NCBI GenBank assembly: GCA_022495005.1
Contig: JAGYXB010000825.1
Location: 1,240,001 to 1,304,000, forward strand
DNA from: Rhyacophila brunnea
Lineage: Eukaryota; Arthropoda; Insecta; Trichoptera; Rhyacophilidae
Direction: 5' to 3'
DNA: 64,000 nucleotides
The notes below the pieces were generated by a model. It had not been told where the DNA came from and did not search any database. It saw only the letters and a list, made by a program, of their open reading frames with translations. The position numbers and the translations under genes are program-made. Below are positions 34,789 to 45,055 of the stretch, one piece after another (position 1 is the first letter of the stretch; each line of letters opens with the position of its first letter).

Positions 34789-35110
34789 ACGTTTTTCTTA
34801 GGTCGTATTCTTATTTGTCCGGTACAAATCTTGCAATCGATTTTTAACTAACTTCCCGACTAGCTAGGCGTTTGAAACTTTTAGAATATATCAGAACACG
34901 ATGCCAATGCGTTTTTTTAAATACTTTTAGCCATCTTTAAGGAGAATTGATTTCATTTTCAGTTAATTCTGTTTTGTATGAAAAGTTATTTCGGAAGAAA
35001 TCCGTAAAAAGTAAAACTATTATTGGTTGCTAAGTGGGTCCTAGCAACTAAATTATTAATATTAATATATACGTGCGTTATAATGGAAATCAATATGACA
35101 TTTCAGTATT
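34789..35110. repeat. Dispersed repeat, copy 1 (pair with 48869-49307)
   Basis: The segment from ACGTTTTTCTTAG through CAATCGATTTTTAACTAACT, TATCAGAACACGATGCC and TATTGGTTGCTAAGTGGGT to TGACATTTCAGTATT recurs at 48869-49307 with roughly 90% identity by eye. It has no coding frame and no obvious TIR; class unknown. Confidence 0.8.
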
Positions 35111-36364
35111 ATTTCTATCAAGTACACATTTTTTGATCGTTTAAGCTAGTCAAGTAAAGTTTATATGATTCAACAGAAAATTTAAAAACGGTGTATATAA
35201 AAAGTTCTTTTTACCTTTTAATTATTTAAATTTATTTTCTTGAAACAAACTCCACCCGAACACATCAAAATATTGTGTCATTTAATGGAAATGTATGTTT
35301 TGTTTTTCTCAAAGTTTTAATTTATTTTTTATACCTATTTATCGTTTTTTTAATTTGCTGGTATGTAGAGATTTGATTTGGCAAGGTAGCTTAAAGTTTG
35401 AATACAATATAATATGTAAATATTGTAAATGGTAATATGATAATTTATTACAATGAACGAGAATAACATAGTATTGTTATCCTGCTATGCGGCTAAACAC
35501 ATTGTGGTTTGCTGACCCAAAAGTGATAATCCACTTCTATAAATAACGACAACTCATTAAAATCGGCGAAATATATAAAATTATTTAAATAATTTGATAT
35601 ATTATTATTTTATAAATAATTATATCCTTAGATAAGTTACATTGTTAATGCTATTTTCATATCTAAATGTAATTTTAAAATCAAATTTACGCCAGTTTGT
35701 TATTATAATGGGACTACTTAACCTTACAATTGAGCGGATTGCGATTTCTTCTACTGCGCACGAATTATATCAAAATTTAATTATCGTTACTGTTTATTAT
35801 TTCCAACTGCTCTTACATGAAGCCTATTGTATCGTTTTCTCTCGCTCAGTGTCGCTTTAAACGTGTCATATTTTTTGTCAAAACTATCGAACTTCACGCT
35901 TATGTTCTACCTATGTTTATAGCAATGCGTCTGTTTATTTATTTACAGTATGGTTACAGTGTGATATGTGGACGTCCATTTTACAAGCAGCATATAAACA
36001 CATTAGTGCGGGGCGATTATTGATACCTTTGAAATGTGGTGATGGCGCCGAGTGCTGCAAACTCCTTGTTGAGAACACAGAATAAATCTATCAGTTATCC
36101 ATAGACTCAAAATCAAGGAAGGGCTGTCGACGAAGTGGTTACTTTCTAGGTAAGGCTGAAATAAGGTTTAATTTTCAACTATGAAGAAATATGGTATTCA
36201 TTTATTTTCGATGTTGGTAGTATTTAAGGACATTCCGGAGCCTTTGTATTTCTTGGGTTTTGGGCTGACCGTTATTAATTCACAGGCGTCACATTAAACG
36301 ACTGATTCCACTTTTCCATTAATTAGTCTGTTCTATCCATTTTTTGGGTAGTTCTCTTTTTGCG
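35111..36364. other. Non-genic AT-rich stretch
   Basis: No feature supported. TTCTAGGTAAG near 36147 has a donor-like core but a poor pyrimidine tract. Confidence 0.5.
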
Positions 36365-36553
36365 AAACGAGAGCACAGCGTCGACGCACTGGGGCGATCA
36401 AACTTTTACAACATTTGAGGGAGGAGTGTCTTATTCGCTCACACTATACACATACCTATATTATAATATTTATTATACTCGGGATACTCGCGATTTTATT
36501 TTTCTTCGTTAGAGGTACACGATCAAAAAAGGTTGAAGACCACCACTCTGCCA
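36365..36553 (-). mobile_element. hAT-like terminal fragment
   Basis: The complement of the right edge is CAGAGTGGTGGTCTTCAACC, followed by GTACCTCTAACGAAG. This is a hAT-type terminus, similar in style to the element at 42847. The opposite end is not recognisable. Confidence 0.45.
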
Positions 36554-36629
36554 CCATAAGCAAAAAGGCAGCTATTTGCCAAAGTCACACATTGAGATAA
36601 TGAGACAACGTTATGTCAACTTTTTTTAA

Positions 36630-37400
36630 GAGCGTACATAAGTGAAACGGCAAATAATTTTCAACACTATGTGGGACGTAATTTCGGCCGCGTTGCCATT
36701 CGGAGAGAGACAGTCGACTTGTGAGCACGTCAATTTGTTTTGTGATGGCGTCGAAAGAATATATCGAGGGTATACTGACAGAAAGCATTAACTCATTAAA
36801 ACAAGTTCTGAGATAATCGCAAAAAGGACCTTTAATTTTTTTTCAAAGCGTTCTCCCACGTAGATTTTTTTATGAAGTAAAAACATTTTTTCTACATTAT
36901 AAAGACTAACCTTTATGGCAAACACAATATACGACATGTTACAAGTCCTGTATTTTGTATACGCAGAACGTATTAGGTCATTATCATGATTTCTATCAGA
37001 ATAAAAAAAATAACAATATGATTTAATAATGTTTCTATTTTCTCACCATCATATCGTATGCCTTTGTGCGTTTTACCAGGACGTAGAGCGTAAAATTGTA
37101 TACATTTTGTCATTTAAAACAGAAAAAACAGCAAAAACTGAAATAATGCGTTCTGCCAGTATACCCTCGATATTCTTAAATCGTTGAAAGATGACTAAAA
37201 AACGTTCCGCATGTAGGTACTTGAAAAAGAAAACATGTCAATGAATATACTATTATTAGTAATATAACAATAAACATAACATTAAATGGACGCATGTTGG
37301 ATGACAAATTATATTTCGTTCGGCTCGCGTCATTTGCACAATCCGCGCATCGCCTAGTCACGATCTTTTTAGACCATGCCTCAGCTGAGGTATAATAGCC
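36630..37400 (+). mobile_element. TTAA-flanked MITE, copy E, split by another MITE
   Basis: Flanked by TTAA (36626-36629, 37401-37404). It starts GAGCGTACATAAGTGAAACG and ends in CGCATCGCCTAGTCACGATC, TTTTTAGACC and CTCAGCTGAGGTATA. Removing the nested element and one TA leaves about 362 bp, close to the other four copies (366-375 bp). Confidence 0.9.
36764..37170. mobile_element. Nested TA-flanked MITE
   Basis: The left end TCGAGGGTATACTGACAGAA and the complement of the right, TCGAGGGTATACTGGCAGAA, start a ~26-bp TIR (continuing AGCATT / CGCATT). TA flanks both sides (36762-36763, 37171-37172). Uninterrupted family members read AATATATTC or AATATTC here, so the empty site is known directly. 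TA duplication suggests the Tc1/mariner superfamily. 407 bp, non-coding. Confidence 0.92.
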
Positions 37401-37404
37401 TTAA

Positions 37405-38289
37405 GAAATTTTTCAATAGTGTTGGTTGATGAATCATTTGATTTATGGTATAAGCAAAAACCAGTATATTATCTTCAATCGATGCTCTGTTTTTGCTTAT
37501 GAGTCCCGTACTCCTGTTTTATTTAGAATAACTATCGTTTACGTGTAAAAAACGAAAAACAATATGTCGATTTTTATACTGAAATAAATTTTATACTGCT
37601 TTTGACTTTACGCCAAATGGCATAGGTTTAGAATTTAACGTAGAGAATTATCTGTACACTAACTCAATTTATGATTTTTATCGAAAAGCTGCCTTTTTAT
37701 GCATTAGCATTAAACATTAAATGGAATACTGGCTTTTTAGCCATATTAGTGACGATTCTACGATTCTCACATCTTAGTCCAAAATCATTCTTTTTTATCG
37801 TGGGAAAAAATAGTGGTTCGTTTGTCGCATAGTTTGTCGGATTATGTGTGTACTGGGTGGTTGATGACATGTCCGGGCCATATAATAATATATCATTATG
37901 TTGTACTCTCATTCCAACGAGATACAATTATTTCATAGATACAATGTAAAAGTTGATTTTTCAGTAATTGTTTGTAATTTGGCCAGTAAATTAATTGTCT
38001 TAAATAACTTTTACTTCTCGCCTTGCATTTTGATTACGTACAAACATGGTGGTTCTTCTTCTAAACCTTAATCATAACCACAAAGTAGCCGTTGGCTTAC
38101 ATCGACTATTAATTTCCATCTCTTCATTCTCTATGAATCGATGCAACCGCAGAAAGCGACGTGAAGTTTGAACCAATAATAAATGCTTGCTTCAATCTAT
38201 GAATACATGCCGTATTATTAAAAATACTTATGTGCATCTTCCATACTGCGTCTGGTCCATATAACCATAACCCTATGTGACCCTTGGTC
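37405..38289. other. Non-genic AT-rich stretch
   Basis: No feature supported. Confidence 0.5.
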
Positions 38290-38297
38290 TTTTACGG

Positions 38298-38612
38298 CAG
38301 TGGTCCCTAACCTTTTTATCGCCGCGGACCGGTCAACGTTTGATAATTTTACCGTGGTCCGCTGAGGGGGGGGGGACGTTGATTGTTTATATTTTATTGA
38401 TTTGATTTAATAATTTTAATTTAATTGTATTTAAACATGCCTTCAAAATAAAATACTTACAGTTACACCAAAAATGAATACAAAGTGATTTAACATTTCA
38501 TGTCGCACAAACCCGAGAGAAATACACCACAGTAAATAAAATGGAAATAATTTAATGTTCCTTGGGTGGCCCGGTACTATTTGATCCACGGACTGGGGGT
38601 TGGGGACCACTG
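38298..38612. mobile_element. hAT-like MITE
   Basis: Ends CAGTGGTCCCTAACC and complement CAGTGGTCCCCAACC. GCGGACCGG and CCACGGACTGGGGG lie inside. Flanks TTTTACGG (38290-38297) and TTTTACAG (38613-38620) match at seven of eight bases, as expected for an old hAT 8-bp duplication. A poly-G run (GAGGGGGGGGGG) sits near the left arm. Non-coding. Confidence 0.88.
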
Positions 38613-38907
38613 TTTTACAGCATACAATTTGCATTAATGTATGTATGTCTATTAACCCACCTCCCCCTTTAATTCACCTCCAAGCGCCGTAGCTACTTGT
38701 TTACCAATATTTTTTTAGATTTCATACTAGATGATGAAAACGATATCACTCATACATGTAAATTTATTCATTCGTGAACACGTGATAGAGATACATCAAT
38801 TTGAAACACATCAAGAAACATAATTATATAATATTAGAAATAAAAGTTAGGCCATGTGGGAGTCGAACCTCACATTTTTTTCACTGTATGTGTGACTGTT
38901 CTATATC

Positions 38908-39196
38908 CAGCGCATCTATTCTATACACAAGGCTAATCGGCGGCTATCAAGGGTAGTTTATCGTATTTATGTATTGAGTATTATAATTGTCACAATAAGT
39001 TAGCCGTCTAACCTGTCAAAACCGTCAATCTCGCTTTAAAAATTAACACAGCCATGAAAAGTGTTGTTAAAACATAACACATTTGACAGTTCAGAGGGAT
39101 AACTTATTGTAACAGTTAACCGCCTTAATACGTAAATATGATAAACCATCCTTGACAGTCGCCGATAGCATCCTTGTGTATGGAGTACATGCGCTG
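38908..39196. mobile_element. Foldback MITE with ~115-bp arms
   Basis: CAGCGCATCTATTCTATACA on the left pairs with the complement of the right end, CAGCGCATGTACTCCATACA. Pairing continues through ACAAGG, TCGGCG, TCAAGG and TTTATC to TGACA-type sequence near the centre, leaving only ~45 bp unpaired. No target duplication was found. A weak tRNA-like B box precedes it near 38870. Confidence 0.8.
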
Positions 39197-39335
39197 AGCT
39201 GCTTCCTGACCTGGCTATGATTTCTGCGAATTAAATCTCACGTATACGTACGTGCTCCGATGTATTACAATTTTCGCTAAGTTAGTTCAAATTTTCATTG
39301 GATTTTAGGACGACAATTTAATAATAAAAACATAC

Positions 39336-39451
39336 CCAGAGTAGTGGAGCACTACAAACGTTCGGTCTTCCGGCTCCGCTTCTGCTCCGGGTAAAACCCC
39401 ATTGCTCCACTGCCCCGTGCTCCTGCTCCAAGCTCCACTCCAACGCTCTGG
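39336..39451 (-). mobile_element. Short GGAGC-rich element, inverted copy of 31408
   Basis: Both ends read CCAGAG followed two to four bases later by TGGAG on the respective strands. The internal order on the minus strand (GGAGCAGGAGCACGGGGCAG, AATGGGGTTTTACCCGGAGC) matches 31408-31512. At 116 bp it is a deletion derivative. Confidence 0.65.
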
Positions 39452-39558
39452 TTTCAATAATGATTTCTACTTGCTGACGGCTTGGAGAACGTTGAGGAAC
39501 TTGTGTCCTGCTATTGGTGAAGAGGGAAGGGTTCAGTTAAATCGTACAAATCTCTAAG

Positions 39559-40235
39559 GCTAAGGCCACATAGGCAGGTGCCTTGCTTGGTGGTTACGTG
39601 CTAGGTGACATATCCTAGCGAACGGACGCACACTATACTATCGCAATTGCCACACTGCACGCTTCGCGCCTCACTAAGTGATTATGAGTCACCTCGTGAG
39701 TCTCCCGGCGAACAAACGTGTTGGTTATTTTTATTGTCACCTAGTGATTTTGCAAGATGGAGGAAGTTTTAATAGGAGCAGTTTATAAAAGAGAGTATAG
39801 GTATAAAGTTGTTCCTCGGGTGTTATAGAACATCTGAAATGCGTATCATCATCTTGTAAAGTCTCTTTTAATTTGCCCAACAATAAGTCAAATGTTTCCT
39901 GATTCATCCTTAAATAACTAAAAAAAAATTCATTGTATTTCCGAAATTCTTTGTAGAGAAGTTGAATCTCTCCAAGAGTACTTCTAGATGAACTGACATT
40001 ATGCACCCAACAAGTTCGAATTTAAGACTTTGAAAATTTTAAACTTAACTTCTCTTTGAGAATTAGCTTTCTGGTTAGTTTTGAGAGTGACATATCGTTG
40101 TTGACTTGAGTGCTCCTAAATGTCAAATGAATTTCTACCTAAGCACGTAGCGTGCAGTGTGGCAGTAGTGTTTTTAGTAGACAAGCACAGCACCTAGCTT
40201 AGCACTAAGCGAAGCACTTCGGTGTGGCCGAAGCC
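39559..40235 (-). mobile_element. PIF/Harbinger deletion derivative
   Basis: The left end GGCTAAGGCCACATAGG and the complement of the right, GGCTTCGGCCACACCGA, begin a TIR that runs on through TGCTT and TGCTAGGTG. A second complementary pair, TGCCACACTGCACGC, lies ~90 bp inside each end. The flanking triplets are TAA (left) and TTA (right), so the duplication is imperfect. The 677 bp carry the N-terminal part of a Harbinger transposase on the minus strand. Full elements are ~3-5 kb. Confidence 0.8.
39737..40006 (-). pseudogene. Harbinger transposase N-terminal fragment (HARBI1-like)
   Basis: The minus-strand frame of 89 codons includes LLYKEFRKYNEFFFSYLRM, NQETFDLLLGKLKETLQ, DDDTHFRCSITPEEQLYT. 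The pattern F..YLRM....FD.LL..L......DT.FR..I.PEE.L is the conserved start of ALP1/HARBI1-type transposases, upstream of the DDE nuclease. After PEEQL the sequence no longer matches the expected TLRFLATG, and the catalytic domain is missing. It has no ancestral ATG context. It would not be a nuclease. Confidence 0.8.
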
Positions 40236-41499
40236 TTACAGAATTTTAAAGAATGCTTATTCACAGATGTGCAGTCAAAGCCTTAGTAAAATTATATATT
40301 ATGTTTTTAAATGACACTATTCTTCTGACGTCATATCCCTATCCGCCGCAGAGCAACGTGCACCGGCGGGTAATTTAATAATTCTCATACGTAAGAATGG
40401 CGCAGCGATGATAATAATTTTATCATTGAACGTTGCGTCACGCCACTCGTAAGTCGTAAGCCATACACAACTTGGTTCACATTGAACAGCCGACAACATT
40501 CACTTTGTGAAAGTTCTTGAGGAACGAACGAATCGCCGACGGAGCTGGCACGACTCGCCCGTCCGCGTATTGCCATTATGTGTATTCATACGCGATTTAT
40601 GCTCTGTAATTGCAAACGGAACGGATCCCATTATTGAGCATCGTACGAGACATTCTGCCAATATCTACATTGTCCATAACACATTCGATATCTATAATTT
40701 TTCTTCAAATGTCTTTTTGACATATCCAAAGTATGGTTTCTCTACACCTAAACCGCTAAGTTGCATCCTCGGTGGATTACAGAAATACGTGGACCATATT
40801 AAATTCTTCGATGGATAATAGTCTTAACAGAACCTTCGGACAGTTTGCATGCAATGTTCATTAATTTTGTTCACGAACTGATGTATCTTCATATGGATTT
40901 AGTGTAAGATTTCAATTCTGATTTTACATATTTGTTAAAATTACCGTATTGTACGCGTATATTATTATTTTTAGTGAAACGATAGTTTTAGTAATGGGAA
41001 GGTTACACATTATGATGCACTAGCTTTACCCATTCGACGAGAACCCGGGCACAAAACCCGGCATTTACTTTGCGCGCAGCGACAAGCAACACGTCATTCT
41101 GATTCCTGTGGGTTTCACGCCTCAAACCTGCATGCTACACCCGCCATGCACCAATATGCAGCCGCAGTTTGTGCACGGTCGCCTTCCATTATGCTATAAG
41201 TGTGTCTGAATAATAAGATTGTAGTGCCTTGTAAACTATACGTTTTATAACTATGGACTTTTTTGCACTTTTTACTACACTGATACGCCTCTTTGCCTGA
41301 TTACCTCGCATACAGTTAGATCAAATGATATTTACTTGTTTTAATTATATGTAGTAATAGATAATATATGTAAAAAATGTTTTTAGAATATATTATATCA
41401 TTTTCCTCCTAGAGCCGGGAGTGCAAAGTTATAAAACGTATACTCTAGCTAGATGTCGGTCCACTTCCGGTTAGATGGTCGGAGATATAGTTGTTATAA
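40236..41499. other. Non-genic stretch
   Basis: A LINE 3'-end-like word (GCAGTCAAAGC near 40272, compare 42069) is present. No gene was recognised; a 103-codon plus-strand frame at 40507 shows no motif. Confidence 0.45.
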
Positions 41500-41510
41500 G
41501 GTTGATATCG

Positions 41511-42020
41511 CAATGAAAGGGCGGATGATCTGGCAAAGGAAGCTGGCCATTCAGGGGTACCATATCAGTGGATACCAGAAAACCTGGACTGGAATGAGGC
41601 TATAAAGAAAATGGGCCAAAGTATGTGGATAGGTTTTCACCATAGGCCATCATTAGAAGAGGGGAAATGGAGTAAGTCTATTCTACCATCACCACGAGAG
41701 GTGCCCCGGTTTGTAGAGTCTTCTTTGATGAGGAATGAGCTTAAGTTAATACTGAGGCTAAGAACAGGGCACACAATGGGCAAAAGATTTGATGTCCTCA
41801 TGGGAAGAAGCGAACGCAACTCTGCGATGAATGTCATGTTTTCGAGGACATTGTACATATAGCACTACAATGCCGTAAATATGAACTTCACAGAGTACAG
41901 CTGCGAATTGCGGATATCTATGAGAATGTCGATGAATTGAAGGGTGTCTTGGCGGTGGGTAAGACGGAAGAGCTAGGCAAAATTGTAAAGTTATTTAACA
42001 GAATAGGAGTAAGGACGTGA
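41511..42020 (+). pseudogene. LINE ORF2 C-terminus: RNase H end and Cys/His tail
   Basis: The plus-strand frame opens with NERADDLAKEAG, the last RNase H motif of I/jockey-type retrotransposons. It continues WIPENLDWNEAIKKMG and ELKLILRLRTGHTMGKR. A shift of frame near 41830 then gives LCDECHVFEDIVHIALQC, an incomplete C..C....H...C zinc motif, and ends at a TGA (42018-42020) after LFNRIGVRT. The RNase H domain removes RNA during reverse transcription. Only the C-terminal ~170 residues remain, and one frameshift inactivates them. Sequence is otherwise well preserved, so the insertion is fairly young. Confidence 0.85.
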
Positions 42021-42099
42021 TCGACGGATCCCCTTCTAGAAGAGAAGAGGCGATATGACAGCGAGTCGCAGTCAAAGCATCGGTAAAATCACAAAAAAA
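41511..42099 (+). mobile_element. 5'-truncated LINE insertion with 11-bp target duplication
   Basis: GGTTGATATCG lies at 41500-41510 and again at 42100-42110, the latter directly after an A-rich tail (ACAAAAAAA). Between them is the 3' end of a LINE ORF2 followed by ~80 bp of 3' UTR. Truncation at the 5' side, an A tail and a direct duplication are the full signature of target-primed reverse transcription. Confidence 0.92.
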
Positions 42100-42110
42100 G
42101 GTTGATATCG

Positions 42111-42838
42111 TAAATTTTCTTCTGAATTTAAACCGTGTTTTGCACATATTTGATACCCGTGCATAACACGTCGCTGATCCCTCTCTCCGCTGTTTTTCAC
42201 TACGGGTTGCAGTTTAGGCATCGTATATTGCGTGGGCATAGTTTCAGATAACATGAAATTTTGTTACAGGCGATTCGGGCATCAGGAACGGTTCGCCGAG
42301 TCCAGTTCCTCGTTTGCGAGCGTAAGTTCGGTTGAGTTCCTACTTATTTGCGACTTAGCTTTCCAACATACCATTCCTCGGCGGTTTTGACTTGTCTCGC
42401 TGTCTTTATGGAAATGTTATATAGTGTTGTCTCATAACATTGGAACGCGCTTTGGCAAAACGCGACCCGGCCGGCGATTACGTGGGAGCGCCGGTAATAT
42501 GTAACCACGAAGGTACACTGTCTGCAGAGTTATGTCAAATTTCGTATAGCAATTTTATTTATTACGCCGATGTATACAGTACAAAAGGCAGCGGATGAAA
42601 AATTCGGCTTATATCACTGACAAAAGACGGCATCAATATGAAAGCGAACCATATCATGGCTATGCGACAATATTCACACATGAAAAACTTATAGTATAAG
42701 AGTACGGTGACCATAAGTTTTTTTTATTTCAGGGCATTGTTTTTAAAATTTGCATTTGTCTTTATTTTTTGTTTAACTCTTTACTTAGCATTAAAATGGA
42801 ACAAAAATACAAATTTATATTCCACAGTTTTTACATAC
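42111..42838. other. Non-genic stretch
   Basis: No feature supported. A pyrimidine tract ending TTTCAGGG (42733) resembles an acceptor without an adjoining donor. Confidence 0.45.
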
Positions 42839-42846
42839 ATCTATAT

Positions 42847-43219
42847 CAGTGGTCTTCAAACTGTGTTGCGCGGCACCTCTCTGAGGGTTCCGCGAGTCAA
42901 AATAAAAATTCGGGAGTCATAAAAATGTACTTATGTAATTTCATTAGTAGGTACCTACATATAGTAGCGCTTTATTTTGAAATCTTCTATTCTTTTCTTA
43001 CATGCATGCTAAATTAAAAAGGCATATTATGGAGAATCATCATCCACATTTACGTAATAAAAACATTGAATATTTATATCTTTACATAAAGTAACTACAG
43101 CACATTGATTTACTTTGAATATTATTTTAAGATATAATTTTCTAAGGATGGGATGGGGTTCCCCGAAAATACTTATAATTCTAAGGGTTCTGTGAGTCGA
43201 CAAAGTTTGAAGACCACTG
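42847..43219. mobile_element. hAT-like MITE with perfect 8-bp target duplication
   Basis: Ends CAGTGGTCTTCAAACT and complement of the right end CAGTGGTCTTCAAACT are identical over 16 bp. ATCTATAT flanks both sides exactly (42839-42846, 43220-43227). GGGTTCCGCGAGTC and GGGTTCTGTGAGTCG lie inside the two arms. Non-coding, 373 bp. Confidence 0.95.
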
Positions 43220-43227
43220 ATCTATAT

Positions 43228-44333
43228 AAATGTCTTTTTGAATTTTTAAGTTTAAGAAAAGTTTACATACCTACGTATTTATTTTGTGCTTGTATATCAG
43301 CATACATTGCATTTATATCTGTTTTCAAACCTTTTACTTTTATTATTATTTTTCGCCAATATATTGTGTCATTTTAATTGTGGTCAAATCTTATGTTTGC
43401 ATACATTGTAATTAATAGCTTCTTTACCAGTTTAAATTATGTGTGTTTTAACTGGTCAAACCTTTAACTTATACCTACGTATAGTATCTACCTATGGCTA
43501 TTAATATTTGAAAGTCAGAAAACCTTCTGCTTTTACATGGACATATATTGCGTTTAAATGTCTTTAAAATGTTATATAAGTAATAAATATATTACACACA
43601 TATATATATTTCCCTTAATTTTTCCAAGAAAAAATAGTTACCGTATATAATATAGGTGCGTATACATTTTTCCTTTACTACACCTATTATTTTTTTTCTG
43701 TTAAGTATTGACAAAAAGTAGCTTTTGTATATATATGTGTAGATATATACCTATGTATTTTCAAAGGAATTAAATAATAATTATTATATGGAAATTGCCA
43801 ATTATTTCTTCATGGGTTTATAATATGTACCTATCGTATGGTTAAACTACATTATGACTAGCAAATTGCAATAGTGAGCAATCGTAAATCATACAGAAGG
43901 GGAGGCACAGAATAGGAGAGTCACTTTCATTATTTTTCAATTTTTAACTTGTTCAAGTAAAAACCGGTCAAAGTGTAAACCAAAAAATCGTAAACGATGC
44001 CTACATTAATTCCAATTTTCGATTCCAAGTATCCGCAATAGTATGTACAATGTATTTTATATTTTACCCATATGGCTATCCACCTTCTGTCATTGAACAA
44101 ATGCGTGTTACGTAGCCGGCCATTATAAAATAACCATCTCCCATAGACGAGCCCATTAATGGCAAATACCTCTCTAATGATATTTTTTTGTTATTTCCTT
44201 CGTAGATATTTGCGCGGAAAATAAAATTTATAAACATGTATTATTCGGAAGCCGAGTAAGTACAGGCATGTTTTTATTAATAATTTTATCGTTCCTTGTC
44301 CCCGCGACAATTCAACGCTGTGACCTAAGGCCC
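43228..44333. other. Non-genic AT-rich stretch
   Basis: No feature supported. Confidence 0.5.
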
Positions 44334-44336
44334 TAA

Positions 44337-44655
44337 GGCCCGTTTCAGACGGGACACCGGTGTCGCGCTCGATATAATATAGGAGGCCTTTGTATTCGAA
44401 TAAAGGGACCTTTGTATTATGTTTATGAACGCCCCGGAGCTAATGAGTCAACGCGTGTCAGGTACACTTTTCCGTCGGCCGCTACATTCGCAAGCCGCCG
44501 ATACACTTGTTTTTATTACCGCAGCCAGTTTTATGTTCTGATTTATAACGCGAAATATAAAATCATAAACATAATACCCTTTTAAGGCCCCTTTATTCGA
44601 ATACAAAGGCCTCCTATATTATATCGTGACACCGGTGTCCCGTCTGAAACGGGCC
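44337..44655. mobile_element. Palindromic Harbinger-like MITE with TAA target duplication
   Basis: The left end GGCCCGTTTCAGACGGGACA and the complement of the right are identical over these 20 bp. The arms continue for ~100 bp (GATATAATATAGGAGGCCTT, TGTATTCGAATAAAGG). TAA flanks both sides (44334-44336, 44656-44658). 319 bp; nearly the whole element can fold on itself. Confidence 0.92.
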
Positions 44656-44964
44656 TAATACAGCACAAAGTAAAAGCGTTATTTTACACCTTTAATAGTG
44701 TATAATATAATATACGATACTATACCTTCCATATTCCATAATATATTATCTAAGGATGTGATATTGAAAAAAAGTATTGGATGTTTATTATCAATATCAG
44801 AAAAAAATATTTTAACGGTATCGAAAGAATTTGTCCGCAAATCCTTTTTATGCCTTTCCAAGTTCAAGATAGAATCAGTGACTCCCAATCCAATCTTTTT
44901 TGTCTGACGGGAACATTTTATAAAACATTATTAGCCCCTCCCTACTTTACTACTTTACTTTGAC

Positions 44965-45055
44965 ATATTAGATTATGGGCATGGGCCTAGAATACTAAAG
45001 CGGGCCCCCCTACCTATCGCTTAGTTTAATGGCATGCGTGACGCACAACAGAAGC
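44965..45055 (-). mobile_element. CATGGCCCC-family 3' fragment, inverted
   Basis: On the minus strand: GCGTCACGCATGCCATTAAA, GCGATAGGTAGGGGGGCCCG. This matches GCGTCACACTGCC..ATTAACGATAGGTAAGGGGGCCCG near 63137-63178 in the full copy. Confidence 0.55.

Noticed and set aside
38860..38880. tRNA-like B box (GGTTCGACTCC on the minus strand)
   Set aside because: No cloverleaf or SINE body could be placed around it.
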